Origin: Rhodocyclaceae bacterium
Lineage (GTDB): Bacteria > Pseudomonadota > Gammaproteobacteria > Burkholderiales > Rhodocyclaceae
Direction of reading: 5' to 3'
Assembly (NCBI GenBank): GCA_004379165.1
Contig: NKXK01000017.1
Location: 1 to 64,000 of the forward strand
DNA length: 64,000 nt
Part shown: positions 1 to 7,293 of the stretch, piece by piece
Numbering within the stretch: the stretch's first letter is position 1
How the letters are laid out: every line of letters begins with the position of its first letter
Notes under the pieces: model-generated
Seen by the model: only the letters and a program-made list of their open reading frames with translations
Database searches by the model: none
What the model was told of the DNA's origin: nothing
Translations under genes and position numbers: made by a program

Positions 1-124
1 AAGGCGATGGCCAACCCGGCGTCAAAACCGTCTGGCTGGGCATGCAGCGTTTGCGAGACTTCGTCGAGGGAATGGAGCATATGCAGGCGATCTACAATGC
101 TAATTGAGTTGTGTAGAACGGCAT
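1..124 (+). mobile_element. Right end of an IS4-like insertion sequence (cut by window edge)
   Basis: The first 107 bases encode what looks like the tail of an IS4-family transposase. After its stop comes a short stretch containing TTGTGTAGAACGGCA, which resembles an inward-facing terminal repeat of IS50-type elements (TTGTGTATAAGAG...). Homology to CysC begins immediately after, near base 125, so the element appears to end inside cysC. The exact boundary is inferred. The rest of the element and any target duplication lie to the left of the window. Confidence 0.5.
3..107 (+). CDS. IS4-family transposase, C-terminal tail (partial)
   Basis: The reading frame from base 3 gives a 34-residue tail containing [18 protein letters not shown] and ends at TGA 105-107. 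The pattern of a Pro-Gly turn, Leu/Trp-x-Gly and a Leu-Arg-Asp helix is typical of the C-termini of IS4-family DDE transposases. The catalytic residues would be upstream of the window. The assignment rests on this short tail and on the terminal-repeat-like sequence after it, so it is tentative. Confidence 0.45.
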   Translation, partial: GDGQPGVKTVWLGMQRLRDFVEGMEHMQAIYNAN

Positions 125-616
125 GGGCTATCCGGGGCAGGCAAAACCACGCTCGCTCGGGCCTTGGAACTTCAGCTTCACCAACAGGGAAAGCACGTAT
201 ATGTGCTTGATGGCGACAACGTTCGGCATGGTCTCAATCGCGATCTGGGCTTTTCATCGGCAGATCGAGAGGAGAACATTCGTCGCGTGGCTGAGGTGGC
301 GAGGCTGATGGTCGATGCGGGGCTGATTGTTATTGTGGCGTTTATTTCGCCATTCAGAGCGCAGCGCGAGTCTGCTCGGGCTTTGTTTGATTCGGGTGAT
401 TTCGTCGAGGTTTTTGTGGATGCACCGTTCTCTGCTTGTGAGGCACGGGACACGAAGGGCTTGTACGCAAAGGCGAGGCAGGGGCTGGTTAAAGACTTTA
501 CAGGCTTGGATAGTCCCTACGAGCCACCGGTGTCGCCAGAGTTGCATTTACGGACGGATCTCCTTTCAATCAACGAATGCCTTCAAAAGACTCTCGAGCG
601 CATGGGAGTGTCTTGA
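104..616 (+). CDS. cysC: Adenylylsulfate kinase, N-terminally truncated by an IS end
   Basis: CysC phosphorylates adenylylsulfate to PAPS, the sulfate donor. The frame carries the P-loop GLSGAGKTT (residues 8-16), the substrate segment [10 protein letters not shown] (36-45), [10 protein letters not shown] (about 80-89), GLYAKARQG and FTGLDSPYE, all classic APS-kinase motifs. Family members normally have 20-40 residues before the P-loop, including the first beta strand (LWFTGLSG). Here that part is replaced by IS sequence. A TAA at 101-103 blocks read-through, leaving only a TTG at 104 with no Shine-Dalgarno sequence. The enzyme is therefore probably damaged. The stop codon abuts the GTG of the next gene, so the original operon structure is visible. 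Confidence 0.85.
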   Translation: MSCVERHGLSGAGKTTLARALELQLHQQGKHVYVLDGDNVRHGLNRDLGFSSADREENIRRVAEVARLMVDAGLIVIVAFISPFRAQRESARALFDSGDFVEVFVDAPFSACEARDTKGLYAKARQGLVKDFTGLDSPYEPPVSPELHLRTDLLSINECLQKTLERMGVS

Positions 617-1402
617 GTGCCGGATTTGTCGCTATTGGCGGCCGGCGCATTCACCGGGTTTTGGGTCGGCTTGACTGGCATGGGGGGCGGTGCGCTGATG
701 ACACCGTTGCTGCTGTTGTTTTTCGGTATTGCGCCAGTTACAGCGGTGGGAACCGATTTGTGGTTTGCGTCATTGACGAAGCTACTTGCGACACGTGTTC
801 ACCACCACCACGGTTTGATTGATTGGCAAGTGGTTCGCCGTCTTTGGGCCGGGAGTCTTCCTGCATCGGCGATCACGCTGGTGTTGATGAATTGGTTTTC
901 CCCGGGCTCCCAATCATTGGAGTTCCTGAAGTTTGCCATTGGGGTTGCTGTATTGATCACTGCCTTGGGCGTAGTGATGCAGAAGTACCTTCACGATTTT
1001 GGGCGCCGCTTTCGCTTGACCGAGGAGAGTCGCTTCAAGCGGATGCAGGCGCCGATGACCATTTTTTCAGGCGCGGTTCTTGGTGTTTTGGTGACGCTGA
1101 CTTCAGTGGGTGCCGGGGCATTGGGGGCGGTGTTGCTCACGTATCTTTATCCATTGCGATTGACGCCGCCGAGATTGATTGCATCAGATATTGTTCATGC
1201 CATTCCGCTCGCGATGTTTGCTGGTCTTGGCCATTTGGTAATTGGGCATGTGGATTTCGGACTCTTGGGAAACTTGTTGTTAGGGTCATTGCCGGCGGTG
1301 GTCTTGGGGGCGATGGTGTCTTCCAGACTCCCTCATCATTGGCTTCGCTGGGCGTTGTCAATAGTCTTGTTCTCCGTCAGTTCCAAGTTGCTACTGAGCT
1401 AG
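617..1402 (+). CDS. TauE/SafE-family sulfite/organosulfur exporter-like membrane protein
   Basis: A 261-residue, very hydrophobic protein with about eight predicted membrane segments. The glycine-rich N-terminal repeat (FWVGLTGMGGGALMTPLLLL) is repeated in variant form in the second half (VTLTSVGAGALGAVLLTYL), as in the TauE/SafE (DUF81) family. Members move sulfite, taurine-derived or other sulfonate compounds across the inner membrane. It begins with GTG directly after the cysC stop and ends just before cysQ. This placement between two PAPS-cycle genes supports a sulfur-related anion as substrate, though the substrate is not provable from sequence. Confidence 0.85.
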   Translation: MPDLSLLAAGAFTGFWVGLTGMGGGALMTPLLLLFFGIAPVTAVGTDLWFASLTKLLATRVHHHHGLIDWQVVRRLWAGSLPASAITLVLMNWFSPGSQSLEFLKFAIGVAVLITALGVVMQKYLHDFGRRFRLTEESRFKRMQAPMTIFSGAVLGVLVTLTSVGAGALGAVLLTYLYPLRLTPPRLIASDIVHAIPLAMFAGLGHLVIGHVDFGLLGNLLLGSLPAVVLGAMVSSRLPHHWLRWALSIVLFSVSSKLLLS

Positions 1403-2206
1403 ATGATGCACGAGGGAATTTTTTTCCTGGAAGATTTGGTCCGAATCGCCCGTAGAGCTGGGCGAGCGATCATGGATGTCTATGAAGGTGATAAGGCGGC
1501 ATGGCAGAAAGAGGATGGTTCGCCGCTCACGACTGCTGATTTGCATGCGGACGAGATTATTCGGTGCGAGCTGGAAAAGTTGTGTCCTGGAACGTTCATT
1601 CTTTCGGAAGAGTCGGTTTCGGAAAACTCTGGCTCGAGCGAGGCATTTTTCTTGGTTGATCCGCTGGATGGCACCAAAGAGTTCTTGAAAAGAAACGGCG
1701 AGTTCACTGTGAACATTGCGCTTGTGGTGGAGGGCGTGCTTTCAGCTTCTGTTGTCGAAGCTCCAGCTTTAAGGGACACCTTCTTTGCCGCTAAAGGGCG
1801 CGGGGCGTGGCGTTTGTCTGGTGATAAATCGACCAGGCTATTGTGCGTTCCGCCTCCTTCCATTTTGCGGGTAATTGGTAGCCGGTCACATGGTGATGAG
1901 CGGTTACAACGTTGGCTTTCGTCTTTAGCTATTCCCTTTCAGCTCGATTCCGCAGGGAGTTCGTTGAAGTTCTGCCGTATTGCCGAAGGGCGGGCAGATG
2001 TTTATCCGCGCTTTGGCCCGACGAGTCAGTGGGATACGGCAGCTGCGCAACTCGTTCTCGAGGAGGCGGGGGGGCGTGTTGTCGATTTTTCCGGAAAGCA
2101 CCTGGGTTATGGAGTGTATCGACCGATACTCAATCCAGCCTTTATAGCCTCAGGTTTTGAACTCGGGCATCCCTTTTTTGGCTTGGAGCACCTTGAGGGA
2201 TGTTGA
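1403..2206 (+). CDS. cysQ: 3'(2'),5'-bisphosphate nucleotidase (PAP phosphatase)
   Basis: CysQ hydrolyses PAP, the by-product of PAPS-dependent sulfation or reduction, to AMP. The 267-residue protein shows the inositol-monophosphatase-fold metal motifs: EES (69-71), DPLDGTKEF (86-94) and WDTAAAQ (210-216), plus the GSSLKFC strand (185-191). Length and motif order are normal for CysQ. It starts immediately after the TauE/SafE stop and overlaps the next gene by 7 bases, so it belongs to the same operon as cysC and the glycosyltransferase. With cysC truncated upstream it may no longer have much PAP to remove. Confidence 0.92.
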   Translation: MMHEGIFFLEDLVRIARRAGRAIMDVYEGDKAAWQKEDGSPLTTADLHADEIIRCELEKLCPGTFILSEESVSENSGSSEAFFLVDPLDGTKEFLKRNGEFTVNIALVVEGVLSASVVEAPALRDTFFAAKGRGAWRLSGDKSTRLLCVPPPSILRVIGSRSHGDERLQRWLSSLAIPFQLDSAGSSLKFCRIAEGRADVYPRFGPTSQWDTAAAQLVLEEAGGRVVDFSGKHLGYGVYRPILNPAFIASGFELGHPFFGLEHLEGC

Positions 2207-3348
2207 TCGATATCACTCGGCTTGTTGATCGACACTTGAAGCACCGGCTACCGACCGGAGTGGATCGTGTCAGCCTCGCTTACCTTTTCCATTACCGAAG
2301 CAGCGCCAAGGCAATGGTCCGTTTTGGCGGGAGATGGCTTGTGTTCGCAGAATCTCAGTCAATGCCTTTGTTTGACGCACTTCATGAAGATAGCGACAAA
2401 GCGAGGAGAACCATCAGGCACCAGATCGCCAGGGCGTATGCCGGGTGGGGGCGGCAGGATTCGGCTAGCCTCTTTCTCAATACCGGCCACAGCGGTCTCG
2501 ATCAACCGGGTTACGCGATTCAACTTAAGCGTAGGCGTTTGAGGCCGGTTTTTTTTCTGCATGATCTGATCCCTATTTCGCATCCGGAATATTGTCGACC
2601 GGGCGAAGCAGATAAACACCATCGGCGGTTGGATACGATGTTGGCAACCGGTTGTGGCTTGATCGTTAATTCACAAGCGACCAAAGGCGATTTGGTGGCG
2701 TACGCAGAAAATTTCAAGCGTGACTTGCCTCCGGTCGTTGTCGCGCCTTTGGCGCCCGGGAGACTTCCCGATCCTGGTTATTCTCCACCCTTGGATCGGC
2801 CGTATTTTTTGGTTCTCGGGACGGTAGAACCGCGAAAGAATCATTTGTTGTTGTTGCACCTCTGGCGGCAATTGGTCGCTCAGCATGGGGCATCGGCACC
2901 AACATTGGTGGTGATTGGGCAGCGCGGCTGGGAGTGCGAGCAGGTTGTGGATCTACTTGAGCGGTGTGAGGCGTTGAAGCATCATGTGATCGAGTTACCG
3001 CGCTGCAGTGACCAAACGTTATCTACATGGTTGCGCCATGCTCGGGCCTTGCTATTTCCGTCTTTTGTGGAAGGATTTGGGATGCCGTTGGTCGAGTCGC
3101 TTGCCCATGGTGTTCCGGTGGTCGCAAGTGATTTGGGAGTGTTTCGTGAGGTTGGCGGTGATGTGCCGGAATATCTCGATCCGTTGGATGGGCGTGGCTG
3201 GCACGAGATGATTCTGGACTATTCGAGTCCCGTAAGCGATAAGCGAGATGCACAGTGCCGAAGACTTTCCTCGTTCAGGCCGACGACATGGGGGCAGCAT
3301 TTTGAAATTGTGGATGCGTTTCTCGATCAGGTGTTGTCGAAGAAGTAA
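2200..3348 (+). CDS. Family GT4-like glycosyltransferase
   Basis: A 382-residue GT-B fold glycosyltransferase. Visible landmarks are the N-domain HDLIPISHPEYC (121-132), the nucleotide-sugar domain opening GTVEPRKNH (207-215), and the donor-site signature FPSFVEGFGMPLVE (286-299), with its EGFG(x)PLVE acidic pair, followed by GVPVVASDLGVFREV. No membrane segment is evident, so it acts on the cytoplasmic face. It overlaps cysQ by 7 bases. It probably adds a sugar, perhaps mannose-like, to a surface polysaccharide repeat; donor and acceptor cannot be read from sequence. Confidence 0.88.
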   Translation: MLIDITRLVDRHLKHRLPTGVDRVSLAYLFHYRSSAKAMVRFGGRWLVFAESQSMPLFDALHEDSDKARRTIRHQIARAYAGWGRQDSASLFLNTGHSGLDQPGYAIQLKRRRLRPVFFLHDLIPISHPEYCRPGEADKHHRRLDTMLATGCGLIVNSQATKGDLVAYAENFKRDLPPVVVAPLAPGRLPDPGYSPPLDRPYFLVLGTVEPRKNHLLLLHLWRQLVAQHGASAPTLVVIGQRGWECEQVVDLLERCEALKHHVIELPRCSDQTLSTWLRHARALLFPSFVEGFGMPLVESLAHGVPVVASDLGVFREVGGDVPEYLDPLDGRGWHEMILDYSSPVSDKRDAQCRRLSSFRPTTWGQHFEIVDAFLDQVLSKK

Positions 3349-3375
3349 GTATTTCGAGAAAACTGTTTTGACTTT

Positions 3376-3440
3376 GTCATTCCCGCGAAGGCGGGAATCC
3401 ATAGGGAGAAGACTGGATTCCGGGCCAAGCCCGGAATGAC
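3376..3440. repeat. REP-like palindromic repeat with GTCATTCC ends
   Basis: Two hairpins lie in tandem: GTCATTCCCGCGAAGGCGGG (3376-3395, continuing AATCCA) and CTGGATTCCGGGCCAAGCCC (3413-3432, continuing GGAATGAC). The outer ends GTCATTCC and GGAATGAC are exact inverted repeats. This is the widespread betaproteobacterial intergenic repeat type with alternating ATTCCCG and CGGGAAT arms. It may act as a transcript-stabilising or terminating structure after the glycosyltransferase. A weaker relative (TTCCCGCATGGGCGGGA) occurs near 26581. Confidence 0.75.
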
Positions 3441-3550
3441 GGCATTAAAAACAGCTTCGCCTTGTCACTGAGCTGTGGCCGAGAATCGGTACGTACAGTT
3501 ATTCTTGTTGCTTGTAGAGGATTTGTCTCTCAAATGTCGTGGTGGAGATG

Positions 3551-3991
3551 ATGAACAACGATGTAGATAAACTTGATCTAAGCAGTCTGCGGAATGCCGT
3601 CGATTCACTTTTTCAGAGTCTGGAAATTGTGGGGAACGAGGCATGGTTTAGTGCTCAGACGATCGCCGTTCGAAATACACTGACTGCAGGGGTCATTCAG
3701 AACTTTGAGTTTGTTTATGAGCAAAGCATCAAAATGCTGCGTCGGGAGTTGGAAAGAAGCGCAGCTAGTCCAAGTGAAGTGGATTTCAGCAATTTCCGGG
3801 ATTTATTGAGAAGTGCTGCTGAGCGGGGTCTGATTGACGACGTTGAGGCGTGGTTCGGTTACCGCAAGATGCGCAATATCACTGCACATACCTACGATCA
3901 CGATAAGGCGCTTCAGGTCTATCAAGAGACACGTTCTTTCGTTGGTGATGCCCAAAGGTTATTGGCGCGTCTGGAAGCCAGAAATGCCTGA
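3551..3991 (+). CDS. HEPN-domain toxin of a MNT/HEPN pair (HI0074-like)
   Basis: A 146-residue all-helical protein of the nucleotidyltransferase substrate-binding/HEPN family. The ribonuclease signature Rx4-6H appears as RNITAH (108-113), preceded by the typical WFGYRKM. HEPN proteins of this type are RNases whose activity is blocked by AMPylation or binding by the partner minimal nucleotidyltransferase. ATG 3551 was chosen because GGTGGAG sits just upstream; ATG 3548 and GTG 3539 are in frame. The 3' end overlaps the partner gene by 8 bases, the usual coupled arrangement. Confidence 0.8.
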   Translation: MNNDVDKLDLSSLRNAVDSLFQSLEIVGNEAWFSAQTIAVRNTLTAGVIQNFEFVYEQSIKMLRRELERSAASPSEVDFSNFRDLLRSAAERGLIDDVEAWFGYRKMRNITAHTYDHDKALQVYQETRSFVGDAQRLLARLEARNA

Positions 3992-4340
3992 ACTCAAGGG
4001 ATTGGATATCCATCCGACACATCTGAGGATCGTGCTGGACATTCTACGAAGACATTTACCTCAGTATGAAATATGGGCGTTTGGCTCGCGGGTGAAATCG
4101 ACAGCGAAACCCTATTCGGACCTTGATCTTGCTGTTATCTCGGAGCATCCATTGCCTTTGATAACCAGTGCGCATTTGTCAGAGGCATTTTCAGAGTCTG
4201 ATTTGCCGTGGAAAGTGGATGTTATTGACTGGGCCACGACAAGTGCGGCATTCAGAAGCATTATTGAGCGTGAGAAGATAGTGCTTCAGTTGGCCGGCGG
4301 TTTGTCATCTCCCGAAGGCGCTCCGCCCACTTGTGAATAG
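3984..4340 (+). CDS. Minimal nucleotidyltransferase antitoxin (MntA-like)
   Basis: A 118-residue protein of the DNA-polymerase-beta superfamily of minimal nucleotidyltransferases. The catalytic pattern GSR (34-36) followed by YSDLDLAV (44-51) gives the GSx9-10DxD metal site, here with DLD. A third carboxylate is plausible in KVDVIDW. Partners of HEPN toxins transfer AMP to the toxin near its RxxxxH motif. The start overlaps the HEPN gene. The codon usage is A+T-rich like the rest of the island, consistent with acquisition as a module. Confidence 0.82.
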   Translation: MPELKGLDIHPTHLRIVLDILRRHLPQYEIWAFGSRVKSTAKPYSDLDLAVISEHPLPLITSAHLSEAFSESDLPWKVDVIDWATTSAAFRSIIEREKIVLQLAGGLSSPEGAPPTCE

Positions 4341-4419
4341 TCCTTGAAAGGTGCCTCATGAGAATCTCCTTGCCGTTTTTTGAGCTTCCCTCGGTTTTTC
4401 GCCTTCCAACCCGACAGCA

Positions 4420-5310
4420 TTATGCCGCCAATTCCTGCTCATGCTGATGCCTGATCCAATCGTTCAGAAACTGGTGAGGCGAGGCGTAGCCAAGTGTGGA
4501 ATGCCTGCGCCTGCGGTTGTAGAACGGCTCGATGTAGTCGAAGGCGTCGGCAATGGCAGCCGCTCTCGTTTCGTAGCGGGTGCCATGCACCCGCTCGTTC
4601 TTGAAGCTGTTAAAGAAACTCTCGGTCGGGGCATTGTCCCAGCAGTTTCCCTTGCGGCTCATCGAGCAGGTCATGCCATATTCCCTGAGCTTGGCCTGAA
4701 AGGCATGGCTGGCGTACTGGCTTCCCCTGTCCGAATGATGAATCAGCCCCGGTGCCGGCTTCCGGCGGAACCACGCCATGGTCAGCGCATCGGTCACGAT
4801 GTCCGCCGTCATTCTCGGCTTCAGCGACCAGCCAACAACTTCCCGGTTGAACAAGTCGAGCACGACGGCGAGATAGAGCCAGCCTTCTGCTGTCCATATG
4901 TAAGTCAGGTCGGCCGTCCATACCTGATTCGGCGCCGCCGGCGTGAAGTTCCGTTCCAGCAAGTTCGGTGCTACCGGCAGGCTGTGCTTCGAGTCCGTCG
5001 TTGCCTTGTAGCGCCGCTTGTGGCGAGCACGGATGCCGTTTTCGCGCATGAGGCGCTCGACGCGTTCCTTGCTGGCAGGAAACCCTCTGCCGCGAATCTC
5101 CTCGGCCATTCTCGGGCTACCGTAAGCGCCTTTGAACTCGGCGTGGATGGCGCGGATCAGCGTCAGCATCTGTGCATCGGTCAGCCGCTTCCGGTTCGGC
5201 GTGCCGCCGCGCTTCCATGCCTGATAGCCACTGACGCTGACCTTCAACATCGCGCACATCACCGGCAGCGGGTAGGCATTCCGCTGTCCGTCGATCCAGG
5301 CGTACTTCAC
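4420..5310 (-). CDS. IS3-family transposase OrfB (integrase-type DDE catalytic subunit)
   Basis: This frame holds the helix-turn-helix-like HTH_21 segment (YGSPRMAEEIRGRGFPASKE) and an rve integrase core. Catalytic acidic residues sit in VWTADLTYIW, HHSDRGSQY and DNAPTESFFNSFKNE, and the C-terminus has the IS3-typical FYNRRRRHSTLGYASP. Separate translation could start at GTG 5310, which overlaps the orfA stop as GTGA. The main product is probably the OrfAB fusion made by -1 frameshifting on the A7G run at about 5341-5348. All active-site residues are intact, so the element is potentially mobile. Confidence 0.92.
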   Translation of the reverse strand: MKYAWIDGQRNAYPLPVMCAMLKVSVSGYQAWKRGGTPNRKRLTDAQMLTLIRAIHAEFKGAYGSPRMAEEIRGRGFPASKERVERLMRENGIRARHKRRYKATTDSKHSLPVAPNLLERNFTPAAPNQVWTADLTYIWTAEGWLYLAVVLDLFNREVVGWSLKPRMTADIVTDALTMAWFRRKPAPGLIHHSDRGSQYASHAFQAKLREYGMTCSMSRKGNCWDNAPTESFFNSFKNERVHGTRYETRAAAIADAFDYIEPFYNRRRRHSTLGYASPHQFLNDWIRHQHEQELAA

Positions 5311-5600
5311 AGCGCATCTTTCGCGAAGTACGCCGTCGCTTTTTTTAGGATTTCGCACTCCATCCTGAGCCGGGCGTTCTCGACTCGCAGGCGCGACAGT
5401 TCCATTTGTTCCGCTGTAACGACCTTGCCACCCGGCGGGTTGAGCTTTCCCTGCTCGGCCGCCTTGACCCAGTTGCGCAGCGTCTGTTCGACCAGACCCA
5501 GTTCCCTCGCAACGGCCCCGATCGTGAGTCCGGACTTCACCCGCTTTACAGCCAGTTCCCTGAACTCCGGCGTGAATTCCGGCTTCGGCATCTTGAACAT
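5307..5600 (-). CDS. IS3-family transposase OrfA (HTH, DNA-binding)
   Basis: A 97-residue protein with the Tnp_HTH_8-type domain (FTPEFRELAVKRVKSG, then ARELGLVEQTLRNWVK) and a C-terminal leucine-rich coiled coil (ELSRLRVENARLRMECEI). These regions recognise the inverted repeats and multimerise. The ATG at 5600 is favoured because GGAGG lies six bases upstream on the minus strand. The end of the frame crosses the CTAAAAAAAG slippery sequence that allows a -1 shift into orfB. Confidence 0.9.
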   Translation of the reverse strand: MFKMPKPEFTPEFRELAVKRVKSGLTIGAVARELGLVEQTLRNWVKAAEQGKLNPPGGKVVTAEQMELSRLRVENARLRMECEILKKATAYFAKDAL

Positions 5601-5672
5601 CGACTTCCTCCATTTTTCCGTCATCCTACCTACTCTTCTGGAAGACGAAATTTCGGGGGAAGCTCAGTCAAT

Positions 5673-7244
5673 ATGCGTCATGTTTTGCCAGTAACCAAGG
5701 CTGACGGCCACCCAAAGTCGGGGGCGATCGAGTTGCCTGAGCGAGAGCTTTTTGTCTTGGGGTTTCAGCGATGGAAACGCCCCTTTGTGCGACGATTCTT
5801 TAAAGAGAAGCGTTTACGGTTCGTGTCCGGGCCGGAGCAATTGCCAGCAGTGTGTACCGTTCTGGTTTGGGGAATGCGATATGCAGATGTGGCATTCCCA
5901 TGTGGGGTTCGTGTTATCCGGGTTGAAGACGGATTTATCCGATCCGTTGGGTTGGGGGCCGATATCGTGAAGCCTCTGTCCTGGGTGCTGGATGACATGG
6001 GGATCTATTACGATGTGACGAACAGATCTCGATTAGAGCGTATTCTTTCGGAGACTGCGTTCACGGAGGCGATGCTTACGCGCGCCAGTATGCTTAGTGA
6101 TGCGTTGGTACGCAGTGGAATCACCAAGTACAACGTTGGAGGGGCCTCTTGGCTGCGTCCCGCGGCAGCTCGGGCAGTAATTCTTGTGCCCGGGCAGGTT
6201 GAAACGGATGCTTCTATTCGTTACGGCGCACCATCCCCGCAATGTACCATTCGCCGCAATATGGATCTGTTGCGGGCAGTTCGCCAGGCTCGACCAGATG
6301 CCTATATCGTTTATAAGCCACACCCGGATGGCTACCTTCGTCCCGATTGGATTACCTTGGAGCGGGATGGGATGGGGGGAGATTCTCGCTTTCCAAAATG
6401 TCCATCAGAGATATTGGATCGTGCCCGGGAGCTTCCAGACCCTGATTTCATTCCGCTGTTCAAGGATAGTGGGTTTGCAATGGGCGTTCGTGATATCGCT
6501 TACAACTACGCGAACCTGCTTTTCGCATGGCTTTTTCCAAACTATCGTCGCAGTGATCGCCGTCCAGCAACATTGGTTTACACGGCCACAACTGCCGCAT
6601 TTTGGCTTCGTACACGTATCAACAAGAGAAAAAATGAAGCGACTGCTGCTGCCTTGATAAATGACAATGGTGTGCCATTTTATGTTTTTCCGCTTCAGTT
6701 GGATCACGATTTCCAGATAATCGCCTATTCCAAATTTAGCGGCATGGCGTCAGCGATTGAGAGAGTTGTTGCGTCTTTTGCGGCATATGCGCCTCAGGGG
6801 AGTAACCTTGTTATCAAGGTTCATCCTTGGGACGCCGGGCTGAAGGATTGGTCCAAAATCACGGAACGCTTGGCTAAAGAAAACGGCGTCAGCAATCGCG
6901 TGATCTATTTAGGGGGCGGGGATCTCGATCTGCTCAGTGAATATGCGCAGGGCATGGTCACTGTGAACAGTACTTCCGGTCTCAAGGCGATGATGCTGGG
7001 GTGCCCGGTCAAAGTGCTGGGGCAGGCGATTTTTGATGTCGAGGGGTTGAGTTATCAGGGGAGCTTGGATCAATTCTGGTTGGCAAACAGAAAACCAGAT
7101 CCAAAGTTGCTCGCTGCTTTTGTGAAATTGTTGGCCAATGAATTTCAGATACGGGGCGTGTTTTTCCAAGAGCCGGGATTGTCAAATGCAGTGGTGCAAA
7201 TGAGTAATCGTCTTTGGCAAGGAAGCGTTGAGGAAGTACGTTGA
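5673..7244 (+). CDS. Capsule polysaccharide Kdo-transferase-like protein, KpsC/KpsS-type fusion
   Basis: A 523-residue protein of the capsule polysaccharide synthesis family (PF05159-like). The first part resembles KpsC: RVEDGFIRSVGLGAD, VLDDMGIYYDVTNRSRLE, ILVPGQVETDASI and YIVYKPHPDGY. After a short unrelated-looking linker the second part resembles the C-terminal two-thirds of KpsS: PDFIPLFKDSGF, VFPLQLDHDFQI, VIKVHPWDAG, VTVNSTSGLKAMMLG and CPVKVLGQAIFD. KpsC and KpsS build the poly-beta-Kdo linker of group 2 capsules at the inner membrane. Full-length KpsC has two such domains and KpsS has its own N-domain, so this looks like a chimera made by deletion. Its ATG lies six bases after the IS end, which supplies the GGGGGAAG ribosome site. 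Confidence 0.78.
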   Translation: MRHVLPVTKADGHPKSGAIELPERELFVLGFQRWKRPFVRRFFKEKRLRFVSGPEQLPAVCTVLVWGMRYADVAFPCGVRVIRVEDGFIRSVGLGADIVKPLSWVLDDMGIYYDVTNRSRLERILSETAFTEAMLTRASMLSDALVRSGITKYNVGGASWLRPAAARAVILVPGQVETDASIRYGAPSPQCTIRRNMDLLRAVRQARPDAYIVYKPHPDGYLRPDWITLERDGMGGDSRFPKCPSEILDRARELPDPDFIPLFKDSGFAMGVRDIAYNYANLLFAWLFPNYRRSDRRPATLVYTATTAAFWLRTRINKRKNEATAAALINDNGVPFYVFPLQLDHDFQIIAYSKFSGMASAIERVVASFAAYAPQGSNLVIKVHPWDAGLKDWSKITERLAKENGVSNRVIYLGGGDLDLLSEYAQGMVTVNSTSGLKAMMLGCPVKVLGQAIFDVEGLSYQGSLDQFWLANRKPDPKLLAAFVKLLANEFQIRGVFFQEPGLSNAVVQMSNRLWQGSVEEVR

Positions 7245-7293
7245 AGGCCCCCGTATTTTGACCACATGGCAGCGGACTGGTGAAGGTTAGCGT

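Larger units (their letters stand above)
4381..5666 (-). mobile_element. Complete IS3-family insertion sequence, 1286 bp
   Basis: The ends are imperfect inverted repeats of about 27 bp. The left end reads TGAGCTTCCCTCGGTTTTTC (4381-4400, continuing GCCTTCC) and the right end, in reverse complement from 5666, reads TGAGCTTCCCCCGAAATTTC (continuing GTCTTCC). About 22 of 27 positions match. Between them lie orfA and orfB on the minus strand with an A7G slippery run at their junction, as in other IS3 elements. The 3-4 bases outside the two ends (TTT on the left, GTC on the right) do not match, so no target-site duplication is seen. Confidence 0.92.
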
